From Geosiphon pyriformis (Eukaryota > Glomeromycota > Glomeromycetes > Archaeosporales > Geosiphonaceae): a stretch of DNA of 64,000 nt. Position numbers and translations under genes: made by a program. The stretch is from contig JAAOMT010000328.1 of assembly GCA_016748015.1 (NCBI GenBank), positions 636,955-700,954 of the forward strand, in the 5' to 3' direction. Below, piece by piece: positions 43,560 to 54,486 of this stretch (its first letter is position 1; every line of letters starts with the position of its first letter). The notes under the pieces are model-generated. The model ran no database searches, was not told where the DNA came from, and was given only the letters and a program-made list of their open reading frames with translations.

Positions 43560-45985
43560 AATTTTTTTTTCAATGGTTTCTGCATCCATAATTGAAAACA
43601 CTGTACTGCTTTTGTAGTTTTAAGCACTAAGCAAGACTTTATATTTGTAATCATATTTTCACTTGTAAAAAAGACATATTTAGAAGCAACAGATAATTCT
43701 TGAATTGCAAAATAATTATAAGCTATATATATAAGATAAAAAAATTGTGTTTGATGTGTTTAAATATTGAATTATTAATAAAATGTTAATTTAAATAAAT
43801 ATTTTTTGTAATATACTTTCTATTATGTCATTATATCTATTTTTTTATTGGCCATCTTTTTAGAAATATAACAATCAATTTTGTCAAGTTTTTTTTTCAT
43901 TATTATTAAAGTCTGTCTTTAATATAGATTATGTAAAAGTTAAAAAATAAAATTGTTTAAATAAATTAATAACTTATAATTTTTTCATTTTATTAATATT
44001 GTTATCTAAAAATTCTTTCTTTGTAAAATAATGAAATTTTTTCTTTGAATCTAATACAATACAGAATATTACAATTGTATTTATTTTAGAGTAATATTCA
44101 ACCAACTTTTTTTTTGCTGCATTAGTTATTATAACAAATAATAAATCTAATATTAAATATATTAAATAAATAACTAAATAAATACAATTGAGATTATAAT
44201 AATTTACTAAATTTATTATTATCAATTGTCTTCAATGTAATTAAAAATAATATTAAAAAGAGAAATAATCAAGAAGATAGTATTATTTGAACTGGTTAAT
44301 ATTTTGACTGTAATATTCTTAAATAGTTCAAAGAATTTAGCAATTTTATTGAAAACAGCCCATTGATTATATAAAATGACATATTAATAAAGATCAATAT
44401 AAGTGTTAATAAAGATGTTTAATGCTTATAAATTTACAATTAAAATTTTTGTATTCAAAATATATAAAATCAGAAATAAATAACTTGCTAATTTAAAAGA
44501 TAAACCTATTTTTAACTATATTATAAGTAAAATTTCACCAGATAAGACAATTCAAAATAGATTTATGGCATTTAATTTGACATGTATTACAAATATGTTC
44601 AAAAAGTTTAAAATATTAAAGTAAAATATAGATTACAGAGTTAAGTTTCCTAATCTTTAATTTATACAAAATTTACATTAAAAAAATTTTAAATAAATAT
44701 ATTCAATTTAAGTTTTTAACAAATATCTTGAAAATATTATCTTTTATTTTATTTAGAATCATTTATATTGCCAAATTTAAAATATAATCAAAGCATTAAA
44801 ATTAAAAATCCTCCAAGTTTCATTAAATGTTTTTTTTTCTAATTTTTTTACTAATTTTTTTATAAAAGTACTATTATTTATAATATTATAAAAGATAATA
44901 ACAAGAAACTATTAAAAAAAAATTAGGTTATAACTAATAAAATTAATAATAAACTTATATAAAAAGAGTGTAAGTTTAATTTTTTCTTAAATTTTTTTCT
45001 TAATCTTTTTGGCTAAAAATTTGGCTTGAAGCAATAATAAAAACCACTTAAGTTAACATTAAGAAAACACAGTTTTTAATAATATAGACATTGTAGTAAC
45101 TCTAAGTTTTAGATAATACTAATACCAAAAATTCAGCTCTGAAACAATAATAAAAACCAACTTAAGCTAATATTAAGAAATGTAATTTTTAATAATATAG
45201 ACACTATAATAACTTTAAGTCTCAGATAATGCTAATACTAAAAATTTAGCTTTGAAGCAATAATGAAAACCAATTTAAGTTAACATTAAGAAAATGCAAT
45301 TTTTAATAATATAAGCATTATAGTAATTTTAAATCTCAGATAATATTAATATATTGCATAGTATGCCAATTTTATTATTGGTCATTAATTAATCCAAATT
45401 TATACAAAAATATACATATGTATTTTTAATGTAATTTTTTAATTTTTTAATATTTTAAAAAATTTGTTCACAATGTTTATTCTATTATGTTGTCTATTTA
45501 TTAATTCAAAATTAATTATTGTTTATTAAAAGTTCCAATTGTTATTAATATAATAAATAATAACAAAAACAAAAATTTTATTATTGGGAAATATTTAAAA
45601 ATCTGATGTAAAGAAAATTTTGGACTTGATAATACTTAAATATACTTATTATATTATAAATATAGATAAAAAAAAAACATTTTATAATAAAAAAATACTT
45701 ATTCTTAATTTTTGTCTATTCAAAATATAGAGTTCTATAACTTTATTTTTAATTGTATTGGCACAAACAGGTTGAAAAGTGGAATTTAAATATTGGAATA
45801 TTTCAATTAATTTAAGATCTTTTACTATAAAAAATGGTTGTTGGCAGTTAATAAACCAAATAATAATTATGTTACAAAATTTTTTATTATTAATAGCAGT
45901 TACTACAAAAAACTAGAGCAGTTTTCAAGTTAGATTGGCCAAAAATCATAAAAAAAAATAGTAATCTTATTAATTGAAACATTTT
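43560..45985 (-). pseudogene. hAT transposase, catalytic and C-terminal part
   Basis: From its upstream end the minus strand reads WFINCQQPFFIVKDLKLIEI and NSTFQPVCANTIKNKVIELY, a typical hAT pre-catalytic block. Decayed catalytic-core runs follow near 45400-45660. Then come KKKLVEYYSKINTIVIFCIV and KKKFHYFTKKEF (frame 44225-43974), and the hAT dimerisation region FAIQELSVASKYVF with LVLKTTKAVQCFQLWMQ (about 43740-43570). Frames shift repeatedly and the insert of 112-bp repeats lies inside it. Non-functional. Confidence 0.8.
45015..45351. repeat. Three tandem units of about 112 bp inside the hAT
   Basis: Units start at about 45015, 45127 and 45240. Each carries AAAATTTGGCTTGAAGCAAT-like sequence, TTAAGTTAACATTAAG and TTTTTAATAATATAGACATT. 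Units are roughly 85-90 percent alike by eye, again mostly differing by transitions. Confidence 0.8.
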
Positions 45986-46114
45986 AAAAAAAACTTCTTT
46001 TTCTCTTATCTTCACAAATTCCTAAAAAGTGCATTTTCTGAAAAAGAAGTTTTTTGTTTTTTTTTAGTCTATATCAATATTTCTTTACCTAATAATAACT
46101 CATTTTTCATAGAT

Positions 46115-47969
46115 ATGAAGGCTACTGCTAGTGGCACCGCACTTAAGAAAAAGGCTCCTAAAGGTGCTTTTCACGGTCCTGCTGGTGGCTTCTTTTCTCA
46201 GAAGAAAAAAGTTGTTCTTGGTAATGTAAAACATTCTGGTAATGAAAAGGATCTAGTGGCAGTATTTATTTTAATGTGAAGAGTCTATCTGGTGAGAATG
46301 AGGATGTTAACATGTTTGGGACAAATGGTAGGTCTCTTTTGGGTTCAGCTGCTACTACACCCAAGGCAAAGCAAATTAACACTGGTACTGGTTTTGGTTC
46401 TCCACTTGGCTTTCCTAATTTTCATATGGATGATGATGAAGTTGTGCTTCCTCCTCACTTGCTTATCTCTTTAGAAAAAAAGTGGATTGACCCTAAGATT
46501 ATCAAGACTCCTGTGAAAGTGTCAATTAGAAAGTTATTTGCTTTGAATATTAATCTCTCAGCTGTGGAAAATAAATTGGTGATGGCAAAAACTCAGTTAA
46601 TTAGGAAAATTTTTTCAACAGTCAATGGTTTTGGGGGGCCACTACTCCCTCAAAATTTGAAGGGATCATTCGATCTACCTTTACTTTCAAAAAAAGCATA
46701 AATATGGCTGTATCCTTGGCCAGGGAAAAAGGAATTGTTGTAAACACTGATCTCAGAAAATCAGAAGTACGTTCAGATCAGGCTGTAATAATCAAAAAAA
46801 TTCCCATGGATACTCCAAAGGAAATGATTGTTGCTGCAGTTGCTGAGTTTGGTGAAATTAAGTTGATCAAAATTCAGTTAATTGGCATGTGGCAGAAGGC
46901 TGTGGTGAAGTTTGCCAAATCAAGTCAAGCCAATTAGTTGGCCTCAAGATGGTCATTCCTAATTGGGAAAAATTCAGTGCATGTGGCCAAAGCTGTGGGT
47001 GATCATAACACCTGGGCATCTAGAGATTAGTTTAGGGCACTGTTGTTTACTTTGCTGGTGAGAACAACTATGCATGATCTTGGTACTCTTTTGAATAAGA
47101 CTGGTGAGAAAACTTGCACCATTAATTGATTATTGAAGACTGGCAATAGGGTTTGTTGTGCAGTAGTTGGCTTTGAGCCTAAGGTGGATTTGGACTTTGC
47201 CTTTAGTACTAAGTCTGTTTTTGGCAGTGTGTAATTATCATGGGCTAGGTTAGATTTAGTTCAGTGTGGAAAGTATGAAAGATTTGGTCATTTAGCCTTG
47301 GAATGTGATGCTTCTGATGTTGCTATTTATGTGTCTTCTGTTCTCTTTAAAAAAAATGCTCCTGGTATTGATCATCTTCAATTAGCCAAGTTGTATGCAA
47401 AGAAAAATATTTCTATTTCTTGCCCTACTGTCTTTGGTGGCAAATCATGGACTCAAGTAGTCTTTCTTGCTCTCTCTTCTGGTAGCTCTCCTTTTGGCTC
47501 TAGTTATGGTTTAAGCTTTTCTTCGTCTGGTGCTTTGGGGTTGGGTAGTAATGCTTCCTCTTTTTCATGTGATGAGTCTCTCTTGGCTGCTTATTTGGCA
47601 TCTTTGGAGCACTCTCTTGAACTTTTGGCTGACCAGGTTTCTGGTATTCTTAGGAAATTGAGTTTTGTTAAATTGGTGCCCATGGTACCGTCTTCTGGTG
47701 CTCCTTCTTTGGTCGGCTTTGTGCTGGTGGCTCCTGTTTTGGATTTGGATATGGCTTTGAATGGTGTGTTGGTTTCTTCTTTTCCCCCTCCCTCAAGTGT
47801 TGAGTTAGGTGCTGGTTTCAATTTGAGTAGTTCAAAGATTCTGACCACCAAGATAAGTGGTTTAGAGTCTAAAATGTCAGCTATAAAGGCTTTGGTCAGT
47901 TCTGTTTTGGTGAAATTGGATCTCTTGTGTTCTGGTTTGGGTTTCTCTTTACCTCTTTCATCCCAATGA
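46115..47969 (+). pseudogene. LINE2 ORF1 (RRM-like, zinc knuckle)
   Basis: The ATG at 46115 opens a basic N-terminus (LKKKAPKGAFHG). Frameshifts near 46270 and 46690 link three pieces. The middle part ends near LNLKG-like QNLKGSFDLP. The third (from 46704) has an RRM-like fold, AVIIKKIPMDTPKEMIVAAV with EFGEIKLIKIQ and AVVKFAKSSQA. Stops lie at 46935, 47027, 47127 and 47233. A knuckle CGKYERFGHLALEC follows at 47268-47309, with the second Cys changed to Tyr by G-to-A. The C-terminus has a coiled-coil-like SGLESKMSAIKALVSSVL. ORF1 proteins bind element RNA. The stop codon overlaps the ORF2 start. Confidence 0.82.
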
Positions 47970-50900
47970 ATGATCTGGTTTGAAAATTTGCTATGTGTAA
48001 TGTTCATGAAATCAATGTCCCTGCCAAGCAGGAGAATGTTATGCATTGACATTGAAATTCTGACAATTTGGTTTCATTCATCATGGAAACAAAGTTAAAG
48101 GTTTTTACTAGGCCATGGATTGTGAATAAGTTTAATGGAGTGCAAATTTTTTCTTCAGGATTGGATAAAAGTTTCATTGGTGCTGGTGTTGCTATAATTA
48201 TGGACAATTCCTTGGCTCGTTATGTTTCTAAGGTGGAAGAGGTTTCTAGTAGGATTGTTTCTGTTCGGCTCTTATTTAAAGGCAAGCTCTTGGTTACTCT
48301 TTTGAGTTTATATGCTGGTGCCTTTTCTGGGGCTAGATTTGGTCAGACTTCTGAAGTTAACTCTCTCATTGCAAAAGCCATCAATTCCAGTACTCATGTT
48401 GTTTTGGGTGGGAACTTTAATGAGAATGGATCTGGTAAGAGTACAAGTTTCAAGTTCTGTTTGGGTTTGGGTTTGGTCAATTCATTTAGCAGTCATTATT
48501 CAGCTGGTTCTCATACATGGAACAACTCAAGAGGGGTTGTGAAAACAATTAATTATATTTTTGTTAGTGGCAGCTTGTCTTCGGCTGTTGCTGATCATCA
48601 AACAGTCTCTGTTTCAGATTTCTTTGACACTAATCACAGGGCAGTTATGGTGTCAATTGGTTTGAGTGGGCTTCTGAATGTTCAATTGAATAGCTTGCAC
48701 AAGCAGATGAATAGGGATCGTTGGAAATTCAAGTTCAAAAATGCTGACAATGCTAAATGGGCTAAGTTTAGGGATCTCTCCTCAGCAAAACTCTTGTTAT
48801 TGGGTGACGTGTTCTCTGGTGCAGAAGCACGTGGTGATGTGGATACTATGTGAACAATGTTGCAGGAGGCTGTAGTAGAATTTGCTGATGAGATGTTTTC
48901 AAAACATTGGTTCAGCAAATTTAAGGGTCCGAAAAACAAGCATTCTTCCAAGTTTTTTGGCTTGGAATTATTGGTGGCCAAAATTGTCAAGAAATTTTGC
49001 TCTGGTGGCTTGTCTGATGTCAATCTTCTTGTGAGTAAATGGTTGACTCTGGATAATGCCAAGACTTGTGCCTTCAGTGACTTGGTTAGCTCGGGTGTTA
49101 AATCTGATGTTATTGTTAAGCATTTGTCATTGATCTGCAGAGATTACAGGAGAGCCAAGATGTTTGAGTCGAGGTTTGCTAAGGAAACTTCTATTAGAAA
49201 GGCAATTAATAGGCACATGGATAATTTCTGTTCAGAAAAAAGTAGTATGATAAGAAGTGTGTTGGACAGACCCTTTCACAAAGTAGTGTTGGATCACCTG
49301 GTGGTTGATGACGAATTGGTTTTAGAGCCTAAAGAGGTGAAGATGAGTGTGGACAAGATAATAGAAGGGTGGACAAGAAAAAATCAGTACATGCAGTGAT
49401 CCCTGATCATTGGACTCGGCAGTATGCGCTATTAAGCTATGTTCAAGATGATGTCTTTTCTGGTGTTATGTATGAGGTTGACATGGATGAGTTGCTTTCT
49501 GTTGTTAGTGGTCTGTTTGATGGCAAGGCCACTGGTTTGTCTGGTATTCCAAATGAGTTGTGGAAACATGATGGTGAGGTGGTTTTGGGATGCATGTTAG
49601 CATTATTTAATGTGTGTTTGACTGCTGGTGTGGTACCTGTTTTATGGAAAAAGGTGTGGGTTTCTATGATTTCTAAGCCTTACAACTGAGATGGGGTCCT
49701 CATGAACACTCGACTCATTGCTTTGATTAAAACTGTCAAGAAAATTCTGTCTAAGATTCTGTCTGATTGTATTTCAGTGGCTTGCAGCAAATTCAACATT
49801 CTTCAGAGTGACAATTTCTTAGTGTTGAAAGGTATGTCTACACAATCTCCAGTGTTTGCTGTTGGTTCAGTGATTAAAGATACTCTTGAAAAAAATTGAG
49901 AGGTTTGGTTGGTTTTGCAGGATATGCAGAAGACTTATGATTCAGTTGAATAGCACCATTTGAAGGCTAGCTTGCAGCATATCAAGATGTGTGAGAAGTT
50001 TATAAGATTTTTCAGTGGTATTCATGAGGATAGGGTTAACAGGGTAATGACTGACTTTGGTTTATCTGATGGCTACAAGGTGCATGATGGTCTAAATTAG
50101 GATGAGGTTTTTTCACCTCTCCTGTGGAGGATCTTTTATGATCTGCTCTTGTGTGAGGTTAAGAGGCATGAACAATTGTGTGAGTACTGGATTGATACTA
50201 AGTTTGTTTCAAAAACTGGCAGAATTGAGGGTGGTAGTGGTTTGACTTTATACTTTTTGGCTGGCACATTTGTTGATGATACAATCTGGGTTGGAAATTG
50301 TCAGACTTCTACTCAATATGCATTGAACATTGCCAGTGAGTTTTTTATGATCAATGATATTTCTATTAACAGTGAGAAGACAGTAGTTATTCTCATAAAT
50401 CAGGGTGTTAAGATTGCTAAGCTGAGTATTTGTGGTCAGTCTATTTTGATTGCTAAGAAGGGCAAAGCTAATCACTATTTGGGTATTTTTTTGTCAACTG
50501 AAAGGTTGTCCAAGCTAAGTATTGCCAAGGCTCATGCAGATGTGCATTTTTTTGTCAATGTTGTACTTAGAAAGGCAATTATGGACAAACAATTCTTGTA
50601 TTTGGTTTCAGCTGTTTTACAGCCTATTGTCAACTATCGTATTGAGTTCAGTTTTGTCTCTTCTAATGTTTGTCGCAAGTGGGATGCCTTAGTTAGGAAG
50701 GGTCTCAAATCTAAAGCTTGTCTTCCTCATGATTTTTCTAATGCTGCTTTGCATTATTCATTATTCTATGGCCTGAAACTTTTTGAGCAGGTGTAGTCCA
50801 AAGGGAAAGTGGCTGCTTTGATAATGTTCTCCAATGCTTCTGGTGTTCTTGGGCATTTGTTTAATCATAGATTTTTGGATTTGCAGGTTCTTGGTTGGGC

Positions 50901-52596
50901 TCCTTTGGATTCTTTGCAGTTTTCCATCAGGTTGCATGTCAGTCCGGTGAACAATTTTTTGGCTGGGTTGATAAAGATCCTTTTGGACAATAGGCTTTCT
51001 CTGGTGAACAATCTCCTCACTGCATTTTATAGTCCTGGTCACTTTCTTATGTCTGCTATTCTTGAGAAGTTTCTGTATTTTAATTTGGTCATCTCTCTTA
51101 GACATTTTGGTGTTGCTTTTAGTGATCAACTTTTTGATAAAAAGGGTGGTTTGATGGATTGGAAGACATTTTGCCATTGAAAGAGATTGGATCCACATGG
51201 CTCTGTGCCTCATTGGTTCGTAGTTTCTTCTGAGTTTTTGAAAAGTAAGGGTTTTTCATCTTCTGGTTCTGCTGACCCTGTTGTGCTACTTGGATTAGAC
51301 ATTTTGGGGTCTGGAGAGTTCTCTGCTGTAAGGGATGGATCGCATGACATGTGGTTGGGTTTTTTTGAAGTTTTTATGGATGGGTCTTTAAAGAATTTTG
51401 GTTCTGCTGGGATTGTTAGTGGTACTGCTGCTTACTTTCTGGCCTTGGATTTAAGTGTTGGCATTGCTGTCCAGGGTTTCTTGTCATCTACTATGGCTGA
51501 ATTACAGGCTGTTGTTTTGTCTTTGGAGTGTGTTCCTTCTTCGAATACTGTGGTGGTGCATCTTAACAGCCAGACTGCTATTGATGCTTGTATGTCTGAG
51601 ATGTCTTTGACTGCCCCCAATTTTTGTAATCAATACTGAATAGAAAGGCATTATATTTTCAATTTGGTTAAGGATAAAGATTTTAGTGTGAGTTGGGTTA
51701 AGATAAAGAGCCATTCTGGGGTTTCTGGGAATGTGGAGGCTGACTTGGCTGCTGGGGCTATCTCTGGGTCTCCTTTTTCCCTGTTGGCTGGGGTGTGTAA
51801 ACACTTTCTGGTTGCTGAGGATACTCCTGTCTCTGGTAATGCCTGTTATTTTGTCAGGAATATTTTTTATTCTGTTTGTTGTGCTCATTGGGAAGCTGGT
51901 CTTGGTTTTGATGTAGTTCTGGATGCAATGATTGTTTGCATAAACTGGGTTGTTATTGCAATGGTGTGGCATTCTAATTCTCATATGCTTACCAGTTTTA
52001 CTAGTCATAAGTTCTCAGTGCTTTGAATTTATCTTATAAAAGCTGTCCACAAGAGATTGCCAGTGGCAGTCAGAAAGAAGTTGTATGACAGGTGTTACCC
52101 TGGTGTATTGTGTTTGTTGTGTGGTGGTGTGGAGTTCTCTAACCATTCTTTTACTTGCACTTATGAGTCTGGCATTCGTGATGAGATCTTGGCTGAGACT
52201 TCTGCCCATTGGTCTGTTTTGGCTGATGCTTCTAGTTTTTCTGCTTCCACCATGCTATGGGTTTTATTTCAATGTTCTGTCGATGTTGGACTGTATACTT
52301 TGATTTGCAAAGGGTTTGTGTTGAATGAGTGGTATAAGGAGGCATGTAGTGTTTTCAATGATAAGAAAGTGGCTGTTGCTCGGATTACTAACTTTGTGAG
52401 ATTTGTTGTGGAATTACATCATGCTAAAATGTGGTTGGTAAGATCTAATCACCGAGTGAAAATGGAGAAGACTGGTTTGGTTCATAATAGCAGTGTTATT
52501 TCTGGGCTTGCTTATGGGGTGTCTTTGGTTTTGTCTAATGGTGTTGTTAGGTTGCTTGGTCTGGCTGAGTCTTTTGCTGTTTGCTTTGGTTGTTAG
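47966..52596 (+). pseudogene. LINE2 ORF2 (endonuclease, RT, RNase H, C-terminal zinc motif)
   Basis: Starts at the ATG of an ATGA overlap with ORF1. The AP-type endonuclease (48000-48850) has METKL, LSLYAGAFSG, VVLGGNFNE, TWNNSRGVVKTINYIFV and TNHRAV. The catalytic GGD and SDH acids are Asn. RT (about 49370-50560) has NTRLIALIKTVKKILSKIL, VWLVLQDMQKTYDSV and FVDDTIWV at 50269-50292, with both palm Asp intact. RNase H (51370-51760) has VFMDGSLKNFGSAG, STMAELQAV, HLNSQTA and KSHSGVSGNVEADL. A C-terminal CLLCGGVEFSNHSFTC motif (near 52115) follows. One frameshift lies near 49380. Stops at 48851, 49687, 49897, 49951, 50098, 50794, 51178, 51637 and 52024 are TGA or TAG. RNase H downstream of RT places it near the Tad/I group. 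Confidence 0.88.
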
Positions 52597-52875
52597 AGAC
52601 CGTATGGTTTTTTTTCTGGTCTGGATGGTGATATGATGGTTAATATAGGTGTGTAGTGTTGCTTTGTCCGGCCTGAGTAGCTAGCCACATGTAGAAAGTA
52701 CATGAGTCACGTTTAGTTTGAGCCTCTTAGTTTGGCTCTTTGTACTAGATAGTGATTGGACTTCACTCATTAAATGCATAATAAAATAAAATAAAAACAT
52801 TTTTTTAATTAATTTGCAATTTTCTTGAACATTTTGTCTTTTTTTATAATATTCTTCTATTATAACATATACTAT

Positions 52876-53082
52876 TTAGTAAAAAGCCTCTAAATAATGC
52901 CATAAAAGTTTAGTAGTGCTTATAGTTCTACAAAAAAATGATTTATGTACACATTTTAAGACTGTATATTTAGCTGTTTTTTTTTGTTCATTTAAACTTA
53001 TTAAAATAGTTTTATACTTCATTCTAAAACTACATTTTATAAATATATTAATATTTGAATTATTTGGATTATCAAATTTCAT
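52876..53082 (-). pseudogene. hAT transposase N-terminal BED zinc finger
   Basis: The minus-strand frame has AKYTVLKCVHKSFFCRTIS and TTKLLWHYLEAF, the BED-finger pattern Cys..Cys..His with a LW.HLE helix. The first zinc Cys (expected where YTV stands) and the helix His/Arg pattern are partly changed. It continues toward LINE2 with VIIEEYYKKRQNVQENCKLI, and the reading resumes beyond LINE2 at 45985. This domain would bind the transposon ends. Confidence 0.7.
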
Positions 53083-53254
53083 TATTTTGAATTTTAAATC
53101 TTTAATAATACTAGATGATACTAATAATAAATGTATTTTGGTAAGTTGAAAAGTAAGTTATTATACATATATTGTTTTATATATCTTTTTAACTGATTAT
53201 AGTAATTAAACAAAATAATAATTGATAAACAAGTAGTACAAGTTATATTTTTTT

Positions 53255-53451
53255 TAATTTCATTAAACTTGAACAAATTTATAAACTTTGAACCAGACTT
53301 AAATTAAATTCAAACTTGTCAAAAAAATTTAATGTCAAACTTAAACTGAACTTACTTTAAAAAATTAGTTCAGTTTAAGTTTAGTTTATAATTTAAACCA
53401 AACTTGAACAACACCCAAAGTTCAGTTTGGTTCAGTTTAATTGAAATCTTA
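53255..53451. repeat. 5' terminal and subterminal repeats of the hAT element
   Basis: Complementary AAACTTAAACTGAACTTAC and GTTCAGTTTAAGTTTAGTTT blocks form a potential hairpin and mirror 43330-43520. The outer end is ATTGAAATCTTA, the inverse of the left terminus. Confidence 0.75.
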
Positions 53452-53503
53452 TACATGTTTTTCTATAACCAAAAATGTTGTTCTATATTTTTTTGTTAAG
53501 TAA

Positions 53504-54422
53504 TATTACTCATAGAAATTTAAGAAGTCTTAATAAAGATATAAAGTAGCCAATTAAAGATAAGTGTAGTAAGAAAAAAATTTCAGGATTTCTCTCAAAA
53601 AATTGCAAAATTCTAGAAATTTCAGGATTCTTCTTAAGAAATTGTAGGATTTCAAGAATTTTAAAATTCTTTTTAAAAAATTACAAGATTTCAAGAATTC
53701 CTGGCTAGAAAAATTAAAGAAATCTAAAGAATTTTATATAACAGTAATTATGTATATATATAGTAAGAGTATTAAAAACAAAAAAATAGGATCTCAATTA
53801 GAATTAATTTAATTATCCAATACTGTTTCTTTCAAAAAATAGTTTTTTACAACTTGAAATAGAATCAACCACATATTAATAAAATATCAATTATTACTTG
53901 AATTTATGTTATTGTCATTTAATTAAGGAATATTAGTTACTTTTACTCTATCAATACTCTATGTTAATAGAATCTAATACTTAACCATATTAGACCAATA
54001 GCTCTTGATCATAACTATTAACAGAATACTAATTTTTTATTTTTTTTCTTATTTTTTTTATTTTCTTTTATTTTTTTTATTTTTTTGTTTTGTTTTGTTG
54101 TTTACTAATTAATTAAAAAATTAATATGCAGAATTATTAATGTCAAGAAAAACTGATAAAAAACCCAAAAATAAGAGTAAAAACTCAGAATTTAAGAATA
54201 ACTTACCAGAAAAAACCAGCCATCAAGCTGAGAAAAAATTCACGAAATACACTTTTGGAAAGGTATTAAAACAATTATTGAATCTTTGTTTATTATACAA
54301 AAAACTCAACCAAAATCTTCAGATCATGAAAATTTTTAGATATTACTACTAAGCATTAGCTATTAAGTACCAAGTTACAGGTTTGTTATTTGTTTCCACA
54401 TTCCAAATAATTATCTGTAATA
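53504..54422 (+). repeat. 5' LTR of copy 3
   Basis: TATTACTCATAG to CTGTAATA. U3 consists of imperfect repeats of AAATTGTAGGATTTCAAG-like units. A TATA-like ATTATGTATATATATAG motif is near 53747. 34 bp longer than the 3' LTR. Confidence 0.87.
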
Positions 54423-54424
54423 TT

Positions 54425-54442
54425 TGGTGCTTCCTGTAAGGT
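54425..54442 (+). other. tRNA primer-binding site of copy 3
   Basis: TGGTGCTTCCTGTAAGGT, two bases after the LTR. It differs from the copy 2 site at three positions, all transitions or near-end changes. Confidence 0.7.
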
Positions 54443-54486
54443 ATAATCTAGCAAAAAACCAATATTAACAACAATTATTTAGAACA

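Larger units (their letters stand above)
45986..52794 (+). mobile_element. LINE2: near-complete Tad/I-like non-LTR retrotransposon
   Basis: About 6.8 kb with a short 5' leader, ORF1, ORF2, a 3' UTR (52597-52780) and an (ATAAA)n tail. AAACATTTT occurs at 45977-45985 and again at 52795-52803, a likely target duplication within the hAT transposase. Decay is modest: two frameshifts in ORF1, one in ORF2, and about ten premature stops, each explicable by a single C-to-T or G-to-A change. GC content is visibly higher than that of its surroundings, so it is a recent arrival compared with LINE1 and the hAT. Confidence 0.88.
43319..53451 (-). mobile_element. hAT DNA transposon, split by LINE2
   Basis: Element ends: TAGAGTTTCAATGTTTAATC at 43319 on the plus strand, and TAAGATTTCAATTAAACTGA read on the minus strand from 53451. 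These are imperfect terminal inverted repeats of the TAGRGTTTCAAT type, followed by subterminal GTTTAAGTTTAGTTTG-like repeats at both ends. Transposase parts, all on the minus strand: a BED finger (52876-53082), a WF..CQQPFFIVKD region (45720-45985) and the RNase-H-like/dimerisation part (43560-44225). Removing LINE2 leaves about 3.3 kb, a normal hAT size. No matching 8-bp target duplication (GTGATATG left, TACATGTT right). Confidence 0.8.

Noticed and set aside
47591-49062. Minus-strand frames opposite LINE2 ORF1 and ORF2
   Set aside because: No family resemblance. They are shadows of the plus-strand LINE coding sequence.
52680-52760. Possible tRNA-derived element at the LINE2 3' end
   Set aside because: The stretch is GC-richer than its surroundings, but I could not fold a cloverleaf or find paired box A and box B motifs. 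It fits as LINE2 3' UTR.
53260-53450. CRISPR-like or regulatory hairpin array
   Set aside because: The repeated GTTTAAGTTTAG motifs are the subterminal repeats of the hAT element, mirrored at 43330-43520. Spacers are not unique and regular.
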